Shown: positions 51,401-60,000 of the stretch, piece by piece
Layout of the letters: each line of letters opens with the position of its first letter
How positions within the stretch are numbered: the first letter of the stretch is position 1
NCBI GenBank assembly: GCA_030141605.1
Contig: JAQGDQ010000115.1
Coordinates: 406,501-466,500, forward strand
Length of the DNA: 60,000 bases
Source of the DNA: Tubiluchus corallicola
Taxonomy: Eukaryota > Priapulida > Priapulimorpha > Priapulimorphida > Tubiluchidae
Direction of reading: 5' to 3'
The notes under the pieces: generated by a model
The model's input: the letters and a program-made list of their open reading frames with translations, nothing else
Told to the model about the DNA's origin: nothing
Database searches by the model: none
Position numbers and translations under genes: made by a program

Positions 51401-52062
51401 ACTGGCCATCCTCTAACTCGCCCACACACATCTTGAATATTTTTTACTCGTGGATTTTTTACCGACATTTACATAGCTTGAAGTAAACTTATTGCAAATT
51501 CTTTAAGTAATCCGGAATAGCTATATTTTCTTTGTCAATAAAAATGTTCTTTAAGAAATACCACTATTTTGCTATTTGTTGTAAACCGGCACATGAAAAA
51601 ACATATTTTTCCCAAATGTTACCAAAGTTTGAGGGCCCTTCCGGGCTTGAGGGTCCTTAGGCTGCAGTCCCGTATTACATTATTAGGATAATCCAGCCCA
51701 GGGTGATTGTTGTCATAGGGTTGTTAAACTTCATCAGAAATTTCTGACTTTTTGCTAGAACCTAAACTTGTAATTTGTAATTAAATGGTTTGAAAAACAA
51801 TATTTTTAATTTTTAACTTTCTGATTTTGTTCCGATTTTTTTAATTAAATGGATATTTATAATAGTAGTCGACTGGGACTATTTGTCGAATGGCCATTAT
51901 AGTGTATTTATTGTTTGACTTTTTTGTACCTAACAGAGCAGTCCAGTGATTCAAGATGCAGAAGATGAGGACCAAAACCGAAACAATACATCGCCTCTTC
52001 CGAGATCCGCTACTTCGTTCTTTGGTGCAATGAGCTCCAGCTGGTTTGGTGGTGGTCGCTGA
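30693..52062 (+). CDS. COG1: Conserved oligomeric Golgi complex subunit 1 (COG1), 23 coding exons
   Basis: Subunit of the COG tether for intra-Golgi retrograde vesicles. Exons: 30693-30778, 31406-31450, 32288-32531, 33781-33966, 34390-34431, 34712-34798, 35448-35589, 36366-36422, 36694-36832, 37994-38204, 39052-39143, 40392-40550, 40963-41136, 42236-42331, 42619-42754, 43450-43514, 43857-43953, 44700-44777, 45634-45710, 46343-46526, 47358-47489, 48080-48286, 51937-52062. All are GT-AG and phases join to 953 residues (human COG1 is 980). Landmarks: KKKEDLRQMVGERYRDLIEA and AADTI near the N terminus; AAQIKLLL-type VVAQIKLLLDLPEK; ATQLYLLARHIH; FLLARA; WTESPGDIP; FMLTELERHK; LLLARFCNG; IEIQEESEEGKPV; VNQVGGHAL; ALQMAYDIRCL; and IDPFDLDVFSPH. 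An in-frame TAA 15 nt upstream supports ATG 30693, but GATAG at 30695-30699 could instead be an acceptor with an earlier exon. The first donor (AA|GTCTGT) is weak. Confidence 0.93.
33967..34389 (+). other. COG1 intron with 29-bp minisatellite and 5S-like relic
   Basis: At 34183-34324 are ~4.9 copies of a 29-bp unit (CAGTTGTGGAACTATTAGTA plus CAACTAGTA). Just upstream, 34105-34165 holds GAGGTTAATAAATGGATGGG, a fragment resembling the 3' half of 5S rRNA. Confidence 0.7.
35590..36365 (+). other. COG1 intron with 27-bp tandem repeat
   Basis: At 35903-35977 there are nearly three copies of a 27-bp unit, GCAGAGAATATCAGTAATGC plus AGAGAGT. Otherwise nothing recognised. Confidence 0.7.
36833..37993 (+). 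other. COG1 intron with 5S-like relic
   Basis: Around 37322-37400 the sequence CTGAAGTTAAACAACATTAA then CCAGGTTAGTAAATGCGTGG resembles 5S rRNA. The rest of the intron contains no recognised element. Confidence 0.5.
38205..39051 (+). other. COG1 intron, nothing recognised
   Basis: AT-rich intron between exons 10 and 11; no repeat family or coding signal seen. Confidence 0.5.
39881..40188. mobile_element. Mariner-type MITE with inverted ends and TA target duplication
   Basis: The left end CAGGTAGTCGTCGACTTATG and the inverse of the right end, CAGGTAGTCTTCAACTTACG, match at most positions, and the element is flanked by TA on both sides (39879-39880, 40189-40190). At 308 bp it lacks coding capacity. 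It lies in COG1 intron 39144-40391; the terminal motif resembles Tc1/mariner MITEs known from other animals. Confidence 0.8.
41215..41320 (+). repeat. 5S rRNA-like SINE relic
   Basis: Within COG1 intron 41137-42235, GATCACAGCTTAGCCGCAAA leads into AAATTAAACTAATCTGATTAGG and AAGTGGATGGGTGACC, which align loosely with the 3' half of animal 5S rRNA. Confidence 0.45.
41568..42092 (+). repeat. Unnamed interspersed repeat, copy 1 (partner at 59382-59942)
   Basis: About 525 bp aligns in the same orientation to 59382-59942. Shared stretches include CGTTCGCG, TTAGTTTGTGAC, GCACTGTACTTCAATTTTC, CTCATGGAATATTT, TGTTGAAAATTAT and TATATGAAAAATCAT. No inverted ends or reading frame were found. Confidence 0.85.
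44213..44520 (+). repeat. Left arm of 308-bp inverted repeat in COG1
   Basis: Reverse complement of 45954-46261 at most positions, equal in length. It lies in the intron before exon 44700-44777. A short perfect hairpin (CGTAATGC/GCATTACG, 5-nt loop) follows at 44529-44549. Confidence 0.93.
45755..45845 (+). repeat. 5S rRNA-like SINE relic
   Basis: One of the clearest of the set: GGTCACAGTATGCGATTAGC, then CTGAAGTTAAGCAACACTGA, GGTTGGTCAGCAAATAGG and TGGATGTGTGGCAGCCAGG follow the 5S order of GAAGTTAAGCAACG, GGTTAGTAC, TTGGATGGGAGACC. It is located in COG1 intron 45711-46342. Confidence 0.65.
45954..46261 (-). repeat. Right arm of 308-bp inverted repeat in COG1
   Basis: Pairs with 44213-44520; the inner 24 bases (ending in CTTTGATAATCAGCATGG on the + strand) are a perfect match. 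It lies in the intron after exon 45634-45710, so the arms bracket two coding exons in 1433 bp. Confidence 0.93.
46527..47357 (+). other. COG1 intron, nothing recognised
   Basis: AT-rich intron between exons 20 and 21. The short frames in it carry no family motif. Confidence 0.5.
47618..47695 (-). repeat. tRNA-derived SINE-like relic (- strand)
   Basis: On the - strand GGGCTGTTAGCACAGTTGG is A-box-like, followed by an anticodon-arm-like segment and a consensus B box GTTCAAGCC. Acceptor ends do not pair cleanly, so a working tRNA gene is unlikely. Located in COG1 intron 47490-48079. Confidence 0.55.
48287..51936 (+). other. COG1 last intron with two pairs of unnamed repeats
   Basis: 3.65 kb intron. 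Pair A, same orientation: ~48962-49092 and ~50577-50692 share CAGAATAATGTAT, GAGATTTTCT and TTTCCCAAGCAGATA. Pair B: ~50690-50760 and ~51835-51902 share ATGGATATTT, AATAGTAGT and GACTATTTGTCGAAT. Pair B directly abuts the end of the second A copy. No coding capacity is seen. Confidence 0.7.
48319..48434. repeat. (CT)n microsatellite, ~115 bp
   Basis: Almost pure CT dinucleotides for ~85 bases, then CT-rich interrupted sequence. It begins 33 bases after the donor of COG1 exon 48080-48286. Confidence 0.97.
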
Positions 52063-54560
52063 AAGCAAGGGTGCATAATCGTAAGTTCATTAATACCAGC
52101 TTTCTCGTGACTGCTTTTTTATGGAGCTATGTTTGAAGAAATTTTCTTATTAATGCAGTGGTGGCTCTAGCTAAAATTAAGTTTAAGATTTATATAGTGT
52201 ACAGGTATAAAGAAAGAATTAAAGAAAAAGAATCATTATATTAAATGTAATCAATAATAACGAGTGAAAATAGGGGGTGCTACTGTTTCGTCTTGCCTAT
52301 ACACGAGCCGCCACTGCATTAATGTTTGCAATCTTTTAAACATAGTTTCAGTCTATAGATGACAACTTTGAATAATTATGGAGGTAAACTTGTGGGATAT
52401 TTTAACACGACTGCTCCGTCCCCAGGATTAGGTGCCACGGCCAACCTAGCATTGTCATCGATTTTGCCCTATCTGCAAATGTCTTTAATATTTTTGCACT
52501 TCATAATTGTATAGCTTCTCAACTAAACTAGTACATTCATTTCCGCATTGTCATTGAAGATTGCAGTTTAACCTTCTCATTGTGACAGTATGTATTACAT
52601 TATGTGAATATATGTGTTTAGTTTCTATTTCTTGCACATTGCTGCTATCGTATGTGGTAGACTTATTAAAGCTTCTAAAGCTAATAGCTTAACCATAGCA
52701 GTTCAGGTATTTGAGCGCTGATATGGACTCGTCTTCGTTAGTTTCTTCCTAACGAAGACCATGCGAGGACATATTGCTGATCTATTTTTGTAATCCGTGC
52801 CAATCAGGCTTATCTTCGGAACGACTTCAGTCGGTTCATTTAGTGTATGATCGGATTAGAATGTAATTATGTGCTCTTCTTAAATTAAATTTGCTCCAAA
52901 CATAAGAACTGTAATAGTTTTTTTAAATAGCACGTTGTTACAAAAAAATGTTTCAGCAAAGGCAGCATGTTACTCAGCTCAAGTGCGAAAAAAATTTAGA
53001 AAAATTGCATGTTTAATGGAAGAATTCATATAACTGTTGACTCTACTGTAAATGTCGCTCATCGTGGAGAGGCATTCCAAAAGTTTCTAAAATAGACGGT
53101 CATCAACCCACCATATCAGGTCTTAGTAAAGATATGCGCATCTTAGATGAAGCATTAAACAGCAGAGGTGTCTTCCCAGAACGAGGTAAACCGCTAGTGA
53201 TAGCCTGGCAGATCCAGCTTTCCCACCAGTCTCCACCAATCCACCAACCAAACTCAGTGTTGCTTGACTTCTGCTGCTGAACATGCATCATAACCATGCG
53301 ATCATTCTTCTCGCTTTAAAAACTAGAACTGAGACAAAACATCTACAGAATGGCCATTTTGACTTTTGCGGAACACGCTTTTTAGAAAATTAATAACGAA
53401 AATGACCATTATTATTATAATTATTATTATTGTTTATTTATTCCAAGAGCCAAGTACAATTTAGCAGTATCTTACAGACTTACACAGAAATGCACAATAT
53501 AAAATTAACATGGGAATAATAGATAAGATATAGCCAAACGATTAATGCAGCGCAGACAGTTATCGGCTCAGATCGGAAGGTGAACTTGTAAGATCTGAGC
53601 TGACCATAAGATCTGACCATAAATGGACATGACGTGATCACATTTAAATGGAGAAATATGTTAGTAGCGTCGTCAACTAGCGTACATAATCCTTAACATT
53701 TTGACAAGAAAATCACCTGTCAACCTCAGCATGTATCAATAAGTCCATTGCAGAGAATGTGCATTTGTTGTGGTAACTTTGCAGACAGAGCTGAAGGCTG
53801 ATGTCAGTGAATGATTCACGAATGGCTCTTAGTCATTGTTTTAGGGTGTTTTAGCAAGTGAAGTCAAATGTTCTAACGTATCTCTAGCGTTCTTTAAATT
53901 AGATTATCACATTTAAATAATGCATAGCAAACGCTGCATTTGCCATTACCAGCGTTTTGCGATTCGCGTTTCGCGATCCCCGAAATTCGCTCAGCGCTCG
54001 TCTAATGGACTTTGGCAGCGAATTATTGGCAAATAATTCCACATTTTGCCGATAATCGTAAATAATTTATCGGATTTGTGAGCCTGGTTTTGTTGCGAGT
54101 GTAGATTACGGCGCATGTTACGATGTTAGCGTTATTTAATGGTGCTCTATTGTGGTGTGACTGCACATTTAGTGTAATTCCCATATCGTTCTAGCCAGGC
54201 AAGATAATTAAATTTTTTTGTCCAGTAAAATCATAATTTAAGGATCGTGCTGGCTTCGCTGGGACTGCATTAGGTAGTTGCATTGTCGTGCGTTTGTAAA
54301 GTTTGCAAAGAAAACCAATACTGGAGAAACATAAATGAATGACTTAAAATGAAATAAAAGTAACGCCAAAACAATGTGGAAGCAATTTAGAAACCAGCCG
54401 TATTTGATCTGGAGCAGGTTAGTTTGCTGACACACTAATAACTTTAATTATCTAACTCGGGGTGAACTGACAAAAATCGAGCAACGTGAGAAAAAGGCGT
54501 AAATAAATTGTTATAACCTGTAAGTTAAAAATGTAACGGTTAACATGCTAAAGAAAGTGG
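52063..54560. other. COG1 3' flank and intergenic DNA
   Basis: No gene supported. An ATTAAA hexamer near 52667 is a possible COG1 poly(A) signal. The TTATTATT-rich block at ~53410-53480 resembles the 3' tail of a retroelement. A short CpG-richer patch lies at ~53945-54005. Confidence 0.35.
52731..52759. other. Perfect 11-bp stem hairpin downstream of COG1
   Basis: GTCTTCGTTAG at 52731-52741 pairs exactly with CTAACGAAGAC at 52749-52759 around a 7-nt loop. It sits 669 bases after the COG1 stop, so it may lie in the 3' UTR. The flanks show no terminator or poly(A) context. Confidence 0.8.
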
Positions 54561-54665
54561 ATGATGAAAAAGTCCGAGTCAATTCTGGATTCGAACCCAA
54601 AACCTTGTGAATAACACAATGCCACATGATCTATAATGAGAAAGGTAGACCTTGTCCCGTTTTTG
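54560..54665 (-). repeat. tRNA-derived SINE-like relic (- strand)
   Basis: The - strand carries a consensus B box, GGTTCGAATCC, preceded by an A-box-like segment. It does not fold into a full cloverleaf by eye. Confidence 0.45.
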
Positions 54666-55640
54666 TATATTTTCTTTTGTTTTTGCCTTTTTAGGCTTTT
54701 GGACCTATTCCAAAAATGGGCCCAAGTGGTTTTTCTGTCACGTGTTGTCATTTTCGACGTCAACATGAATGGTGTCTTTAATGATTAGCACATGCACACT
54801 TTGCGCAGGACTAGGGTCACGAAACTCATGTGGCACACTCCTCATATGGGGGGGGGGATATATGATCACTGCTTGGCGACCTTTCTTTTTTCGACGATCT
54901 CTTTCCCCCTCCCCCTACTGTTTTTGAGCTAGGATTTGGGGGTCGGTGGTCGGTGAGACAAATGTTTCCAGTGTCGAGCAATAGTGACTTCTAGTATACC
55001 ACATCAATTCCCAATAAGATCAAGTCAACGATATAAGCCACTTAGAATGGTTGACTCTTGATTCAAAGAATTGTGTCATGTGGTCAGTCCTGTAACGCGT
55101 CGTCGTTGTCCAGGCTGTCTATGATAGATATTCTTGTTAACTTTGCGTTTAGTGAATTTTTTATTGCCGCGCTTTTAGGCGGTAAATTTTGCCGACGGAA
55201 AAGGAAAATTTGTTCGACATTTGCATTTACAACTAAAGTGCGCAATTTCTCTTCAACACCGCCGTGTTCTCTAAATTGAAAGTATGATAGTAAATCGCGT
55301 CTCAGTGGATTATTGTAATCTCAAATAGACCGTCTTTCAGTTGAAGAGGAGGATAGTTGCGCTTTTTCCTCTCTGATGAGATCGCAGCCGGTGCTTTTTA
55401 GATTTTTGCATGTTTTAATACCCAGAGACAATAGACGAGTCATTTACCTCGAATGCAATGTTTAAGACTGTGTGTTTTTACTGAGATAATTGCAGAGGAA
55501 AAAGCAATAATGTTCGTATTCCAAGGATAAGTTCATCAAGGGCAACTTTCATTTTTTGATTAGTTTTTCTAAATGAGCGAATAATCTATAAATGAGTGTT
55601 AGACCTAGTAAGAAGCATGTGGATAAACCAGCATGCTTTA
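54666..55640. other. Intergenic DNA, nothing recognised
   Basis: Holds a poly-G run at ~54848. The short frames have no family motif. Confidence 0.4.
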
Positions 55641-55649
55641 GACTTTAAA

Positions 55650-55735
55650 GTGAGGTTGTATAGCTGAGCAGTCAGGGTGTCCACATACCGATGCTAAGCA
55701 ACGCAGAGCCTTGTGAGATAATTGGATAGGTTCTG
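55650..55735 (+). repeat. 5S rRNA-like SINE relic
   Basis: TACCGATGCTAAGCAACGCA, GAGCCTTGTGAG and TTGGATAGGT follow the order of 5S GAAGCTAAGCA, GGGCCTGGTTAG and TTGGATGGG. Diverged. Confidence 0.45.
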
Positions 55736-55892
55736 TCATTAACGTGACTTATGCAGTGCTTGGCCTCTTTGAAAGATGATGGGTAGTTGTAAGTGCAGCT
55801 GCTTTTTTAGCTTTGGCATTTCGTCTTTGATGGCAGAATCCAGTCCTGTAACAACCACCTCCAGTAAATAGGCTTTGTTTGTGAGAGCTACA

Positions 55893-55918
55893 ACAAACAA
55901 ACAAACAAACAAACAAAT
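55893..55918. repeat. (CAAA)n microsatellite
   Basis: About six ACAA/CAAA tetranucleotide copies within an A-rich stretch to ~55970. Confidence 0.9.
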
Positions 55919-56094
55919 AAGCAAACAAAAAATAAACAGTGAAACAATGAAACAAACGAAAAAAAAACTGTTTCATTAACTAGCATTCATTGTGACGTTT
56001 TTCTTAATTTGAACACCCCCCAACATGAAATTATTAAATAAAGCCACAACTATCGTAAATTTTTAAACCAAACCTAGCTGAAAGGAAGAAAATG

Positions 56095-56190
56095 TGAAAT
56101 GGTAAGACCTGCGCCTGGACTTGAACCAAGGACTTTTGGCACGCAAGTTCAAAGCCGTGACAGCAAGATAATACCCCGTTTATGATCTTG
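56095..56190 (-). repeat. tRNA-derived SINE-like relic (- strand)
   Basis: The - strand has consensus B box GGTTCAAGTCC and an upstream TTATCTTGCTGTCACGGC segment in A-box position. The ends do not pair convincingly. Confidence 0.5.
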
Positions 56191-57140
56191 GCAGACTAAC
56201 AACAGAAGTAATTGTTGTTTTAAAATTTTCTGAAATCTAATAAAATAGTTGCATAATCTTTTTATGGTACATTTTTTACTGTAAGTTTTAGCTCTAACAT
56301 GAAAAGAAAATGCTATTTCAGATTTTTAAAGATGTTTTTTAAAAATGCATTCCTGCTATACTCGTCAAGCCTGTGAGCTTTGATACCGATACTTGTAAAC
56401 GTTACTCTCGCATTTATAATCAAGTGCTCTCTGGTTATTCTTTCTTGGTTATAATTGGTAATAATTAAACTGGTAAGCAAACGGCTTCCACAATGTGCAA
56501 GCTGCTTGTATTTGACTTGGATTAACTCCTAAATAACACTAAACTTTGTGTGCTAGCTTTGATAAACTTTCAACAGTCCCACACTGCTAATATTCTGCTG
56601 CGGTTTTTCAAAATTCATTTCCTGATTATTGCTTGCTGGTGGATTTCACGGCTGCTTTATTAATTTCAGCATTTTTACGCTTCATTAAAACTTTAAGGAA
56701 AACGAGTAGGGCTTCATTTATTTTTTTGCTAAATATACCTAATTGGTTCCTTAATTAATTGTGTGTGACAAACGTCATTTAGCTGTTAATTAATTATAAT
56801 GATTTCTGCTGACTGACTGTTTAATGAAAGAATAGAAATTTAGACTCATTTCCTATTTAAACCAAGGAACTGATTGGTAGCGCATTTAATTTTTTGTAGC
56901 AAATTCAACTGATAGCCAGGTTCAAGACTCGGTTTGTTCACGCTGTAACTAAAAAATTATTGTACTACTGATTGTTGATTAATTCAGTATATTGGGTGTT
57001 CTCGTAGATTAGTTTAGCTGAATACACAGATGTGTATTTAATTCATTATTGCATGTAAATTTGTTGAGGTAGATTGTTGCTACATGTCTAGGTTTCATAT
57101 ATATATTTATATACTGTTTATATTTTCTTTTCCATTTTGG
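56191..57140. other. Intergenic DNA, nothing recognised
   Basis: AT-rich with TTAATTAA-type simple sequence around 56740-56800. No gene or family motif. Confidence 0.4.
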
Positions 57141-57144
57141 TATT

Positions 57145-57212
57145 AGCTGTGCGACCGAAGTTAGGCAATGTAGAGCTTAGTCAGTAACTATATGGGTGAC
57201 TGCCTACAAAAC
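57145..57212 (+). repeat. 5S rRNA-like SINE relic
   Basis: GACCGAAGTTAGGCAATGTA, GAGCTTAGTCAGTAAC and TATATGGGTGACTGCC match the order and spacing of the 5S 3' half. Confidence 0.6.
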
Positions 57213-59381
57213 TTTTTCATTCTTTGAGCAAAGTTGTATTTACATCTGGTTCAGTCACAGCTGGATCGTGGCTGGTAGAGTGACGGACTAGATGAAGAAA
57301 TTTTGTAATTTTTGTATTATAAAACTGCATGGAAGATCGAGAAATTTATTCAAAATTCGCCACTTAGGGGCAAAAATAAATAGTAAAATTTGATCACTTT
57401 CTGTACAAATGATTGGTGGTAAGAGTGCTGATCACCCTGAAAAATTTCAGCCCTTCCCTTAAAACGATTGACATATTTTTTGTTGGAAATATACGATGCC
57501 GTTATGCGCTGTGATCGTTAAAATACATTAAACAATTTTTCTAACCTTTGCACTTCAGCATCACTGCAGACAAAAGCTACCCCCCCCCCGCGCGCTCTCC
57601 GTCACGAAACGTCAGTTATTAACTCAGCACCATAACCGCTATAATCACTTGCCTGACACTAATTCTAACGCCCATTAAAAACTTGGCGTTCATCTCAAAA
57701 TGTAAGTTCATAAATTAAAGCTTAAAATTTACGCTTCGCTTATGTGTTTCACAGTGAAAGCCAGTCGACTGTATTATGTAACCGCATTGCGTGCTAATAA
57801 GTTGGGTCATATTTGCACGAGATGCTTTTAACTTTCTTAACATTTACAGACGAAGAATTTAGCCCAGTCTATTGTCAACGTGCGCTTTTGACCTCCTGTA
57901 TTTACACCCTGAGCACGCCAGCCCCCCGGGTTATGCTTTAATTGAATTATATTTCTCACACTGAGGGCGTTTTATGTAGCGGCAGAGCTTGCGTGGCTTA
58001 TTGTTACGGTGTAAAAATTACGAGTTCGAGAAGCTCGGAGGCGAGGAACTCTTGTCTCCCGTTGCTATGACAACGGCCCCACTCTGGCGTTCCTCTAATG
58101 GAATTTTTACAAAGTATATTGTACTTGTGAACCAGCGTTTATTACTGTCTTATAACGCAGAAACTTGATCCGAGAAATGTTAACGCTTGCACCATTATGA
58201 TGAGTTTATCAAGGAGGTTAGGCTGCTGTGCGTAGGCAAGTAGCTATTGCGCATGCGTACCATATGACTCTTAGCATCCTGTTTTTATGGGATGCGTGAA
58301 AAATTTAGCTAATTATTGTCGTTTGCTGTGAATTCTAGATCCTCAAGGAGTTTTTTAACAGAAATACCGAGTTACTTCAATTTCTGTTTATTGCAACAAT
58401 CTTCCTTAGTCGAGAACAGTGAGTCGTTCCAAACACAAGGCTATTGTTTTAAGAAAAACTATTAAAAGGTACGACAAATGGAAGCGAGTATAATAGAATA
58501 TGTGGGCGTGTTGGTGTTGTTGAGGCTATACCCTGGGGAAGAGGCTAAGTGAAATTAGATTTGGCACTTTCCTAATTTTCTCCTTTAATAAAGTGCTCGA
58601 TAGAGATGGCTGAGCTTCATTCAAAGGAGTTCATCACTTATCAGTTGCTTACCACAAATGCCGTACCTCTCATAGCAGTAACAACGCCCACGTAAGCTCT
58701 CTTGGTTGTCGTAATTTCACCAACCCGCAGCCCATGCGAGTTATTCCTCCCCTATTTTGGCACTTTTCCCAAGTTTTTCCTGATTGGGCAAGTTTCTCAT
58801 CTTTTTGTGAACTTTCCTTCCTGAATTAAATAGTAGGGGAAGATGGGAGGCAGATTAAACACCCAGAGGCAGATTTCCATCCATTTACTAAGCAGGCTCA
58901 GCCTTTGCTTAACTCTCCTAACTAAGCACATATCGTGACCAATCAGAAATAGGCACGTAGGCAACAAATAAACCTTAAGGCCTTAAGGCAGTTATTTTTC
59001 TATGACATGTGCTAGTAAGTAACCCTGCATCAATTGATGTTGGTTGTTTTTTTAATTTGTATAATTTATTTTGCAACCTTCTTCTGATGTACAGGCAAAA
59101 TTCAAAGTTTCTTGAATTGGACTTAAGTAAACTGGTTGCGATACTGTTTACGATGTTATTTCAATACCAGTGCAGTTGACCTCATTGCATTAACCAGCCA
59201 GGAAGTGCTAAGACCCTCTGCGTTTTCTTCATAAATTTCTTTCTGCGTTTTTCACACTTCCGTTTTCCTTTGTTGTGTTTTGTAGCACGTGGAAACTTGA
59301 CAACTTCTGGCGTGCCTATATGTATTTACAAAATATAGATGTATAGTTTTTGTTCTACTTTTTAAATTATTTTCTGAAACT
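57213..59381. other. Intergenic DNA, nothing recognised
   Basis: Includes a poly-C/GCGCGC patch at ~57582-57600. No gene supported on either strand. Confidence 0.4.
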
Positions 59382-59942
59382 ATTTTTCCTGAAACGACTT
59401 ACGTGAAAAAATTATTACCACACAAACACAATTTCGCGTTCGCGCCACTAGTTCTTCGCTTTTACATGCATTTCGCCATTCGCTCGTTAGACGAGCACCA
59501 GCGCCTGCATTTCGGAAACGCTTTCCACAAAAAAACAAAACCCTCGCTGTTCCTCTTAGTTCAGATGTGTTAGTTTGTGACGAACTGCACACGTTCGACA
59601 GCTCATGTGCGAGCACAGCGGTAAATTTGAAATTTGATTTTTTATCTTTAAACTTGCCTAATTTTAGTACAACACACTGAATATCTTACAGTAGCACTGT
59701 ACTTCAATTTTCTCTTTCGCAGATACGTGCAACACGCTCATGGAATATTTCTGCTGTTGAAAATTATGTTAGTTTGTGATGTCATCAATAGTTGCGCTCG
59801 CCTGCCGTTAATTAAGTTTTTAATCTATAATTTAAGTATCAGGAACGCTTTTGCAGTATTAATAGTGTTAAAGTGTATACTTTTTACCGTTCTTGAAAAT
59901 GGGGTACTATATGAAAAATCATTCAGTCTTCCTTTAAAAATA
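59382..59942 (+). repeat. Unnamed interspersed repeat, copy 2 (partner at 41568-42092)
   Basis: Same orientation and order of conserved blocks as copy 1, with moderate divergence and small indels. Its short frames on both strands are not conserved with copy 1, so it is non-coding. Confidence 0.85.
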
Positions 59943-60000
59943 TATATTATTTCAATATACTAGCGGTATAGAGTATAAGAATGAGAGAATGAAGGAAAGA

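Noticed and set aside
53103-53297. 64-codon - strand frame with LPRSGKTPL.
   Set aside because: Looks loosely P-loop-like by chance, but no further NTPase motifs or continuity.

Overview
This is a window of animal nuclear DNA: AT-rich, intron-rich, with GT-AG introns, degraded transposons, microsatellites and SINE-like relics. I read four genes by joining exons on conserved protein motifs and splice phase. The + strand carries a dual oxidase maturation factor (DUOXA, <1-10614, 5' end outside the window), a short AKH/GnRH-superfamily neuropeptide precursor (15349-16826) and COG1, conserved oligomeric Golgi complex subunit 1 (30693-52062, 23 coding exons). The - strand carries a calcium-responsive transcription factor (CARF/ALS2CR8 family, 21467-19560). 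The AKH-like peptide suggests an invertebrate bilaterian; I cannot name the phylum.

Layout: 1-10.6 kb is DUOXA. Its fifth visible intron (3288-7434) holds a ~3.2 kb, 45-bp minisatellite. 12.6-16.8 kb is the neuropeptide locus, 18.3-21.5 kb is CARF, and 23,937-27,070 is an apparently complete hAT transposon with an uninterrupted 708-codon transposase frame and a perfect 8-bp target duplication. 27.36-28.32 kb is a dead LINE reverse-transcriptase fragment. 30.7-52.1 kb is COG1. 52.1-60 kb has no gene I can support, only repeats.

The most striking structure is the DUOXA minisatellite. Its unit is a copy of the intron/exon boundary of the next DUOXA exon: a branch-point-like CTCAC/CTGAC, a short pyrimidine run, the acceptor TTTACAG, and the first ~30 nt of coding sequence. 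About 71 copies stand in tandem. The unit is 45 bp (15 codons), and the last 13 acceptors all lie in one stop-free phase with the genuine exon, so alternative acceptor choice could add 15-residue hydrophobic blocks to the protein. The long ORFs across the array in another frame are by-products of the repeat. Other points worth checking are a neuropeptide lacking the usual amidation site, a 308-bp inverted repeat bracketing two COG1 exons (a circular-RNA architecture), several dispersed 5S rRNA-like relics, and several unnamed repeat families.

The four genes do not form a pathway; they are unrelated neighbours (ROS-enzyme maturation, peptide hormone, transcription factor, Golgi tether). All exon calls come from reading by eye, with no transcript evidence.
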